Shown here: piece by piece, positions 16,769 to 22,340 of the stretch
Numbering within the stretch: the first letter of the stretch is position 1
How the letters are laid out: each line of letters begins with the position of its first letter
Origin: Arcticibacter sp.
Lineage (GTDB): Bacteria > Bacteroidota > Bacteroidia > 2-12-FULL-35-15
DNA: 22,340 nt
Assembly (NCBI GenBank): GCA_021155045.1
Contig: JAJNQB010000003.1
Coordinates: 1-22,340 of the forward strand
Direction of reading: 5' to 3'
Program-made: the position numbers and the translations under genes
Notes under the pieces: generated by a model
What the model saw: only the letters and a program-made list of their open reading frames with translations
What the model was told of the DNA's origin: nothing
Databases searched by the model: none

Positions 16769-16796
16769 ATAAAGCAAATATAATTATTTGCTTTAT
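16769..16796 (-). promoter_or_regulatory. Perfect 28-bp palindrome overlapping the -7 box of the TonB receptor unit (operator candidate)
   Basis: Arms ATAAAGCAAATA (16769-16780) and TATTTGCTTTAT (16785-16796) are perfect complements around TAAT. On the minus strand the palindrome contains TATATTTG (16782-16775), a full TAnnTTTG -7 match 19 nt before the ATG at 16755. A symmetric site over the promoter is what a repressor operator would look like. The arms do not resemble the classical Fur box. No regulator gene is in the window. No T tract follows on the minus strand strong enough to call it a terminator. Confidence 0.6.
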
Positions 16797-16805
16797 GTAA
16801 AAAAA

Positions 16806-16834
16806 GAAAGCTACTAAATTGACTAGTAGCTTTC
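16806..16834 (-). terminator. Intrinsic terminator of the small lipoprotein gene
   Basis: Arms GAAAGCTACTA (16806-16816) and TAGTAGCTTTC (16824-16834) pair perfectly around a 7-nt loop. The stem is flanked by seven A's (16799-16805) and nine T's (16835-16843), so it extends with A-T pairs and could terminate in both directions. It lies 13 nt past the minus-strand stop at 16848. Confidence 0.9.
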
Positions 16835-16847
16835 TTTTTTTTTACGA

Positions 16848-17186
16848 TTATTTCGTTTTTGAAATGTTACTTATTTCGGCAGGCATACCAGTGGTGCAGC
16901 CAGCAGGCTGAGGCATTTTTAATGGTATATAATTAAAAGAAACATTTAATCCATCCACATCAAACTTTGCATCCAACTTATCTTTTGGAATTAAAGTAAT
17001 GTCATCAGCTCCATCTTGTTTAATAATTATGACAGCCGAGCAGCCTGTTGATTTATATTGATGAGAAACAACGCCAGTAACTTTTGGTGCTTCATTATTA
17101 GCAGCAGTTGATGTTGTTTCTTTTTTAGACTTGCAAGCTGCAAAAACAGAAACTACAATACTTAATATTAAAATATACGATTTCAT
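16848..17186 (-). CDS. Small lipoprotein of unknown function
   Basis: A 112-residue protein from the ATG at 17186. The frame extends upstream to 17258, but that extension runs through the terminator hairpin of the preceding gene and would bury the signal sequence. MKSYILILSIVVSVFAAC is a canonical lipoprotein signal (acceptor Cys18), followed by a short Ser/Thr/Lys linker. The folded part (about 36-108) is strand-rich and has two further cysteines, Cys49 (KSTGCSAVIII) and Cys97 (QPAGCTTGM), which could form a disulfide. The segment ITLIPKDKLDAKFDVDGLNVSFNYIPLKM looks like a small OB-like beta domain found in various Bacteroidota lipoproteins. I cannot assign a function. The gene has its own downstream terminator and lies between two others, so it may be monocistronic or depend on read-through from the T9SS cargo gene. 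Confidence 0.8.
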   Translation of the reverse strand: MKSYILILSIVVSVFAACKSKKETTSTAANNEAPKVTGVVSHQYKSTGCSAVIIIKQDGADDITLIPKDKLDAKFDVDGLNVSFNYIPLKMPQPAGCTTGMPAEISNISKTK

Positions 17187-17211
17187 ATTACTTCTTTTAT
17201 GGTTAATAAAA

Positions 17212-17253
17212 AAACACTCATGCAATTCTGGTACCAAAACCACATGAGTGTTT
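17212..17253 (-). terminator. Intrinsic terminator of the T9SS type A cargo gene
   Basis: Arms AAACACTCATG (17212-17222) and CATGAGTGTTT (17243-17253) pair perfectly around a 20-nt loop, which contains a smaller possible TGG/CCA pairing. On the minus strand the stem runs into GTGTTTTTTTATT. It starts about 20 nt after the stop of the gene at 17273, as expected for its terminator. The long loop makes it somewhat weaker than the other two. Confidence 0.78.
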
Positions 17254-17272
17254 CTCATATAAACTTTCTAAT

Positions 17273-19141
17273 TTATTTTATAATTACTTTAACTACTTTT
17301 TGAAATGCTGTATTCATTTTACCAACACGAACCAAATAAGTTCCTGCTGATAAATTACTTGTATTAAATGATGTTTCAAATGTTTGACCATTTACTACAA
17401 TTTGTTTCCCATCAATTTGTTTTCCAGTAATATCAAACAAATCAACAACTAATTCTCCATCCACAGCTAAATCTTTTGCTGTAACATTTAATGTAGAATT
17501 AGATTGGAAAGCAACAATATTATTGATTTGATTTCCACTTTCCTCAACTCCTGTAGGAGTTAAAGGCAATCGGAAAGAATAAATTCTTGTTCTAGGTCCA
17601 GATTGCAAAAACTCTCCTGTATGCCAAAAAGTAAGTCCATCAGGATCTAATGATGTTTGTGAATAATCACCAAATCGGTTATTTGAGGTTTGTGCAGCAG
17701 TACCCATTTCGACCATGGTTTCAGCAAAAGTCATAGTACCTAATGGATCTGTTGCTAAACGTCCAGTAAAACCTAAACTAGCAAAATCTCCAGTTGCTGA
17801 AGATGCTCTTGCATAGCACAGTGCAATACTTCCATTATCGTCCATTGCTATACTTCCTACCCAACGACTTTTCGTATCAGGAGCATAAACTCCTTGTTGG
17901 TATACAGCCCAAGTACCTGAACCTGCTGGTGTTTCACGCAACTCTACCCATTTAATAGAACGTTGAGTTCCAACACCTGTTTTTACACCCCAATTTAAAA
18001 GTAATGAGTTGTAACCAGTCCATGCTCTCCACTGTGCACGGTATGTAGGAACTCCTCCGATACCATCTAATTTAGCAGTTGTTCCAGGTTGATCAATATC
18101 GTTCCAACTTGCATTATAAGTACCATCATGAGCTGCTGTTGTAATTTGAGTTGCAGCAGTAATTGTTAATGTTGGAGTTGCTGGCACCCAATTTACAGTT
18201 GCTTTGCAATATTTAATACCATCAACACTTCCTCCACCCCAAGAATTTTCTGTGTACCAAAAGAAAGGACAAGGTGTTCCTCCTGGAGGCAACCCTCCGT
18301 CAGCATCAGCTACCAAAGGACAAAAGAAACCACTTACAGTTCCTGTTGAGAATGTTTGACTGACAGCTTTAGCGGTTGCATCACCCACTAACATCTTATT
18401 TCTTTCAAAACAAAATATTCTATCTGTTGACATGTTTGATGACATATAATAACCATCTTGCCATATTGAAAATTTCAAATAATCAGGAAATTGAGAGTGG
18501 GAAAATGAATAAGTATAATAAGTACCTGTTGGATCTGGAGTAGTAGAAATAGCAATATATATCCAGTTTGTTCCACCTGATTGTCCAAATTGGCTAACAA
18601 ACCAACGATCTGCATACCTATCGTACATAATTATTGGGTCACCCATATTACCAACAGCAGGACTCCAAAGCGATCCTATTTGTCTGATTGATCCCATTTG
18701 AGCACCTGTAGTTTTATTAAAAACTTTAAACGGTGTTGCATTTACAGATTGTACATAATGGTTTAAACCTGCTGCTCCAGAAGGATCTGGTGGATAGCCT
18801 CCTCCATTTTGTCCAGCCCATTCTGTTAAAATTGTAACAGGCGCTCTATTACCCATTTGGGTTTGAATAGAACTTTTTTCAGTTGAATACGCAGGACCAT
18901 CTTTTTCTGCGGTATAAACAAAAATTTGGGGTTTTCTATGTGTTCTGTCAGCTGACTCTTTCAACTCGTAAGGCTGAAGATTATCATCATAAGGTTCGGT
19001 TTCAAATAAATCACTTAGTGGTTTAGATATGCCATTGAAAATACCTTGTATAACATCCCCATTGGGATTACTTTGTGTTTCTTGAGCAAATAATCCATTT
19101 CCGATTATTATACTCGCAATTAATAATGTAGATTTTTTCAT
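17273..19141 (-). CDS. Secreted protein with type A T9SS sorting domain
   Basis: A 622-residue protein with a signal peptide ending GLFAQ at about residue 20. A charged propeptide-like stretch (about 21-90) follows. The large domain (about 100-530) is rich in Gly, Trp and aromatic residues (WAGQNGGGYPPDPSGAAG, GDPIIMYDRYADRWFVSQFG, FPDYLKFSIWQDGYYMSSNM, WVGSIAMDDNGSIALCYAR). Its repeated W/D/G pattern suggests a beta-propeller, but I do not recognise a catalytic site. The last 80 residues form a type A C-terminal sorting domain (STLNVTAKDL, VDLFDITGKQI, LSAGTYLVRVGKMNTAFQKV, VKVIIK). That domain directs transport through the T9SS and is usually removed. The gene appears monocistronic, with its own terminator downstream. 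The substrate or target is unknown. Confidence 0.88.
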   Translation of the reverse strand: MKKSTLLIASIIIGNGLFAQETQSNPNGDVIQGIFNGISKPLSDLFETEPYDDNLQPYELKESADRTHRKPQIFVYTAEKDGPAYSTEKSSIQTQMGNRAPVTILTEWAGQNGGGYPPDPSGAAGLNHYVQSVNATPFKVFNKTTGAQMGSIRQIGSLWSPAVGNMGDPIIMYDRYADRWFVSQFGQSGGTNWIYIAISTTPDPTGTYYTYSFSHSQFPDYLKFSIWQDGYYMSSNMSTDRIFCFERNKMLVGDATAKAVSQTFSTGTVSGFFCPLVADADGGLPPGGTPCPFFWYTENSWGGGSVDGIKYCKATVNWVPATPTLTITAATQITTAAHDGTYNASWNDIDQPGTTAKLDGIGGVPTYRAQWRAWTGYNSLLLNWGVKTGVGTQRSIKWVELRETPAGSGTWAVYQQGVYAPDTKSRWVGSIAMDDNGSIALCYARASSATGDFASLGFTGRLATDPLGTMTFAETMVEMGTAAQTSNNRFGDYSQTSLDPDGLTFWHTGEFLQSGPRTRIYSFRLPLTPTGVEESGNQINNIVAFQSNSTLNVTAKDLAVDGELVVDLFDITGKQIDGKQIVVNGQTFETSFNTSNLSAGTYLVRVGKMNTAFQKVVKVIIK

Positions 19142-19302
19142 TTTACTAATAATTGTTAGTTTATAAATTGTTGTTTAGATGAGATTTATTTTGCTAATTT
19201 AAGTTAATTTTAAGAAAAAAGCAAACAGATTGGGATTATTTTTAGGTTTCGAGCAATAAAAAAGCAGAAAATATGTTGCAAAAGCAGTCTAAATCAGATA
19301 TT

Positions 19303-21327
19303 TTACTTTTCGGAAAATAATTTTTCTAAAGCAAACATTTCATCACGCAAACGAATTGCTTCGGCAAAATTAAATTCTCTGGTTGCCACATCCATTGCTT
19401 TTCTGGTTTTTATAATTGCTTTTTGCAATTCTTCTTTACTCATATATTGAACTACAGGGTCTGCAGCATAATTAATTTGCTCTTGTTCAATATAAGGTCT
19501 TGCTAAATTTCCTTTTGCATCTACAACTACAGAAGTCTGTCCCATTATAGAAGCTTTTGATTTATTTAGTGAGGTTGGAACTAAATTATTATCGAAATTA
19601 TATTGTATTTGTTTTTTTCTTCTGCGTTCTGTTTCATCAATTGTACTTTGCATGCTGTCTGTTATTTTATCAGCGTACATAATTACTTTTCCGTTGATGT
19701 TTCTAGCTGCTCTTCCAGCAGTTTGTGTTAATGCTCTGTTTGAACGTAAAAAACCTTCTTTATCAGCATCCAAGATTGCTACTAAAGAAACTTCGGGCAA
19801 ATCCAATCCTTCGCGCAAAAGATTTATCCCTATTAAAACATCAAACAATCCTAAACGTAAATCACGCATGATTTCAACACGTTCTAATGTTTCTACATCA
19901 GAATGAATATATCTGCAACGAATACCGATATTTAACATGTATTTATGCAATTCTTCAGCCATTCGCTTTGTAAGAGTGGTAACCAAAATACGCTCATCTC
20001 GCTTTGTTACCTTATCAATCTCCTCCAATAAATCATCTATTTGATTAATACTTGGTCGAACTTCTATAACAGGATCTAATAAGCCAGTTGGACGAATTAA
20101 TTGTTCCGCAACAATTCCTTCTGATTTTTCCAATTCATAATCTGCCGGTGTTGCGCTAACATATATTACTTGGTTTAGCATGGATTCGAATTCATCAAAT
20201 TTCAATGGACGATTATCCAAAGCTGATGGCAGTCTAAATCCATATTCAACTAAGTTTGTTTTTCTGGAACGGTCGCCACCATACATTGCTCTTATTTGTC
20301 CTATTGTTACATGACTTTCGTCAATAACCATTAAAAAATCATCAGGGAAATAATCTAACAAACAAAAAGGTCTTGAACCTGGTAATCGTCCATCAAAATA
20401 ACGTGAATAATTTTCTATACCAGAGCAATAACCTAACTCTCGCATCATTTCTAAATCGTAAGTAACTCTATCTTCTAATCGTTTTGCTTCTAAATGCTTT
20501 CCATTTTCTTTCATAAATTCAACATGTTTTACCATATCGTCTTGAATTTGAAAAATCGCATTCTTCATTGTATCGGGGCTGGTAACAAAAATATTGGCAG
20601 GATAAATTGTCGCACTATCTAATTTTTCAAAACTCTTTCCAGTTGATGTTTCAAAATATTCAATCCCTTCAATTTCATCATCCCAAAAAGTTACACGCAA
20701 TGAAAAATCAGCATAGGCTAGATTTATATCAACAGTATCTCCTTTCACTCTAAAATTGCCACGCAAAAAATCTTCAGTTGTTCTAGAATAAAGGCTTTCA
20801 ACCAATCGATGTAAAAATTTATTTCGGCTAATAATCTCACCCACTTTAATATGAATAACATTTTCGCGAAATTCCATTGGATTCCCTATACCATAAATGC
20901 AAGAAACGGATGACACTACAATTACATCTTTTCTTCCCGACAACAAAGAAGATGTTGTGCTTAAACGAAGCTTTTCTATTTCGTCATTAATACTTAAATC
21001 TTTCTCGATATACGTGTTTGTGCTTGGGATAAAAGCTTCTGGTTGGTAATAATCGTAATAACTCACAAAATATTCAACAGCATTTTTTGGAAAAAACTGT
21101 TTGAACTCTCCATACAATTGTGCTGCTAAGGTTTTATTATGACTTAAAATTAATGTTGGTTTTTGAACTTGCTCAATCACATTTGCAATAGAAAACGTTT
21201 TTCCAGAACCTGTAACTCCCAAAAGTGTTTGTGCAGGAACATTTCTGTTTATACCATCCACCAATTGTTTTATGGCAGAAGGCTGATCGCCTGTAGGAAA
21301 AAAATCGGATGTGATTTTAAAATTCAT
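19303..21327 (-). CDS. uvrB: Excinuclease ABC subunit B
   Basis: A 674-residue protein from the ATG at 21327 (MNFKITSDFFPTGDQP), the usual start of Bacteroidota UvrB; a TTG six codons upstream is possible but not needed. It has Walker A GVTGSGKT (residues 37-44) and the beta-hairpin region YFVSYYDYYQPEAFIP. It also has the UvrA-interacting middle domain, the helicase motif VIDESH, SATPADYE, GINLLREGLDLPEV with QTAGRAARN, and a C-terminal UVR motif (AMDVATREFNFAEAIRLRDEM). UvrB receives damaged DNA from UvrA and loads UvrC in nucleotide excision repair. All key motifs look intact and length is normal. No other uvr gene is nearby. The gene is bordered downstream by a 161-nt gap without a recognisable terminator, and upstream by the repeat-rich intergenic region. 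Confidence 0.97.
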   Translation of the reverse strand: MNFKITSDFFPTGDQPSAIKQLVDGINRNVPAQTLLGVTGSGKTFSIANVIEQVQKPTLILSHNKTLAAQLYGEFKQFFPKNAVEYFVSYYDYYQPEAFIPSTNTYIEKDLSINDEIEKLRLSTTSSLLSGRKDVIVVSSVSCIYGIGNPMEFRENVIHIKVGEIISRNKFLHRLVESLYSRTTEDFLRGNFRVKGDTVDINLAYADFSLRVTFWDDEIEGIEYFETSTGKSFEKLDSATIYPANIFVTSPDTMKNAIFQIQDDMVKHVEFMKENGKHLEAKRLEDRVTYDLEMMRELGYCSGIENYSRYFDGRLPGSRPFCLLDYFPDDFLMVIDESHVTIGQIRAMYGGDRSRKTNLVEYGFRLPSALDNRPLKFDEFESMLNQVIYVSATPADYELEKSEGIVAEQLIRPTGLLDPVIEVRPSINQIDDLLEEIDKVTKRDERILVTTLTKRMAEELHKYMLNIGIRCRYIHSDVETLERVEIMRDLRLGLFDVLIGINLLREGLDLPEVSLVAILDADKEGFLRSNRALTQTAGRAARNINGKVIMYADKITDSMQSTIDETERRRKKQIQYNFDNNLVPTSLNKSKASIMGQTSVVVDAKGNLARPYIEQEQINYAADPVVQYMSKEELQKAIIKTRKAMDVATREFNFAEAIRLRDEMFALEKLFSEK

Positions 21328-21371
21328 AGAACCGTAAAGGTACAAATTAGTTCAATTTAAATGGGAAGTTT

Positions 21372-21413
21372 GATTGAGGATTGAGGATTGAGGACTGACG
21401 ATTGGTGATTGAA
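21372..21413. repeat. Six tandem 7-bp repeats
   Basis: Six heptamers in perfect register: GATTGAG three times, then GACTGAC, GATTGGT and GATTGAA. They lie 45 nt upstream of the uvrB start and just before the REP-like cluster. No coding or promoter role is visible. Their decay at the far end looks like an ageing simple repeat. Confidence 0.85.
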
Positions 21414-21434
21414 GAATTATAATCTCATATTCCG

Positions 21435-21931
21435 TCACATCGAGTGGCTGACGTAGGAAGCTGTATCGAGATCTGATTCAGAGCAATCCGTTCTCGATAC
21501 GTTTTGCAAAAAAGCAAAACACTCGAACTAACCTTTTTCTTATAAATCCTGTGTGTGCTGTCTTTTCGAGTGTTCGCGTATGCGAATGTATCGAGAAAGT
21601 GTGTAGGCGTTTTTTGTTTTCCTTTTTCAACCCGTTCTCGATACGTTTTGCAAAAAGCAAAACACTCGAACTGACGTTTTGTTTTAACTATAATATTCAG
21701 TCACATCGAGTGGCTGACGTAGGAAGCTGTATCGAGATGTGATTCAGAGCAATCCGTTCTCGATACGTTTTGCAAAAAAGCAAAACACTCGAACTGACCT
21801 TTTTTCTTTTAAATCCTATGTGTGCTGTCTTTTCGAGTGTTCGCGTATGCGAATGTATCGAGAAAGTGTGTAGGCGTTTTTACTTTTCAATCCGTTCTCG
21901 ATACGTTTTGCAAAAAAGCAAAACACTCGAA
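21435..21931. repeat. Cluster of eight REP-like palindromic modules in a tandemly duplicated ~266-bp block
   Basis: This gap of about 640 nt between uvrB and apaG has no credible gene. It holds modules in the order A B C B A B C B: A 21435-21476 and 21701-21742; B 21491-21527, 21635-21670, 21757-21793 and 21895-21931; C 21563-21598 and 21830-21865. Every module has CGAGTG on one side and GTATCGAG on the other, enclosing a smaller inverted repeat. B is in the opposite orientation to A and C. The second A B C B set repeats the first at an offset of about 266 bp with few differences. The stem sequences differ between types but remain self-complementary, as in repetitive extragenic palindromes. 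No REP-associated transposase is in the window. Confidence 0.9.
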
Positions 21932-21967
21932 CTGACCTTTTTCTTTTAAATATAATTTACCAATAAA

Positions 21968-22340
21968 CTAATTCAACCTTTGGGGCATCATTAATTCAAA
22001 TTCAGGGATATCAACATAAAAGCGAGCTTTATCAATTTTACGTTCCATTAAATATTTGCCTTTCATTTTACCAATATCGGTAGTTAGGCTACAAGCAGAT
22101 TCGTATTCAAATATTTCTCCTGGTTCTAAAATAGGTTGTTCTCCAACCACACCTTCACCATCCACAACAGAAACTTCGCTTGTAGAATCAAATATTTCCC
22201 AATGGCGAGCAATTAATTGAACCGTAAATTCACTTTTATTTTCGATGATTACACGATATGAAAACAAAAAATGACGGTGTTCGGGAACAGAATGCTCCAG
22301 TTGATACTTGGTATCAACTGTAATTTTTATTCCGTGTGTT
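21968..22340 (-). CDS. apaG: ApaG family protein (5' partial)
   Basis: The frame runs off the right edge; about 124 residues are visible, near the full family length of about 125-130. The visible protein begins THGIKITVDTKYQLEHS and contains the conserved FSYRVIIENKSEFTVQLIAR, HWEIFDS, VVGEQPILEPGEIFEY and SACSLTTDIGKMKGKY. The TTG codon at 22267 is internal and not the start. This is an FN3-like beta-sandwich (DUF525) protein, named for the apaG locus and often annotated as a Co2+/Mg2+ efflux factor, although its biochemical role is not settled. It is not linked here to apaH or ksgA. The REP-like cluster begins right after its stop, so those palindromes would lie in its 3' transcript. Confidence 0.94.
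   Translation of the reverse strand, partial: THGIKITVDTKYQLEHSVPEHRHFLFSYRVIIENKSEFTVQLIARHWEIFDSTSEVSVVDGEGVVGEQPILEPGEIFEYESACSLTTDIGKMKGKYLMERKIDKARFYVDIPEFELMMPQRLN

Noticed and set aside
17187..17258. An N-terminal extension of the small lipoprotein
   Set aside because: The extension is encoded by the terminator hairpin of the upstream gene and precedes a canonical lipoprotein signal.
12750..19141. A polysaccharide utilisation locus around the TonB receptor
   Set aside because: The receptor lacks the SusC N-terminal domain, there is no SusD-like lipoprotein, and no glycoside hydrolase is nearby.
21478..21742. Two short open frames (about 60 residues, on opposite strands) within the palindromic repeats
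   Set aside because: They are made entirely of the REP-like modules, the peptides just repeat the repeat (KRIENGL, FCFFAKRIE), and the same peptides arise wherever these elements occur. No start context or conserved protein is seen.
21435..21931. CRISPR array
   Set aside because: Repeats are palindromic modules of three types in both orientations with near-identical linkers, not direct repeats with unique spacers, and no cas gene is present.

Overview
The window is a chromosomal segment of a member of the Bacteroidota. It is AT-rich and gene-dense. Evidence for the phylum includes both type A and type B sorting domains of the type IX secretion system (T9SS), a PorP/SprF-family partner, a TamL-type lipoprotein, a SusC-unlike TonB receptor, and -7 elements of the form TAnnTTTG in front of several genes. 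Start codons lack Shine-Dalgarno sequences. I cannot place it below phylum with confidence. No tRNA, rRNA, CRISPR array, insertion sequence or prophage was seen.

Layout. Positions 2-3055 (+) hold the 3' part of a giant secreted adhesin-like protein. It has eight tandem 79-residue repeats, Ig/PKD-like modules and a type B T9SS signal, and is followed by its likely PorP/SprF-type partner (3081-4130). A small membrane protein (4134-4343, -) lies tail to tail with that. Next come two co-directional lipoprotein genes (4422-5988, +), the second an alpha/beta hydrolase. A minus-strand series follows: a membrane-anchored VWA protein (6048-8123), fabG (8192-8938) and tamL (8994-11477). A SpoU/TrmH RNA methyltransferase (11552-12310, +) diverges from tamL and overlaps tail to tail with a GNAT acetyltransferase (12293-12748, -). 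The latter sits 1 nt behind an outer-membrane DUF6089/PorG-like barrel (12750-13724, -).

A well-delimited minus-strand unit follows, from 16755 down to 13824. It consists of a small conserved-looking envelope protein and then a TonB-dependent receptor. It opens with a perfect 28-bp palindrome over the predicted -7 box and closes with a strong hairpin terminator. Upstream lie a small lipoprotein (16848-17186), a T9SS type A secreted protein (17273-19141), each ending in its own terminator, and uvrB (19303-21327).

The gap 21328-21967 contains no credible gene. It holds a run of six 7-bp repeats and then eight REP-like palindromic modules arranged as two tandem copies of a roughly 266-bp block. 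apaG (21968 to the right edge, -) is cut by the window end.

Main themes: envelope biogenesis and secretion (TamL, PorP/SprF, PorG-like barrel, two T9SS cargo proteins), a regulated TonB uptake unit, and housekeeping genes (fabG, uvrB, apaG, rRNA methyltransferase). The signals least explained by ordinary annotation are the REP-like modules, whose stems change while pairing is kept, and the palindrome at the TonB unit promoter.
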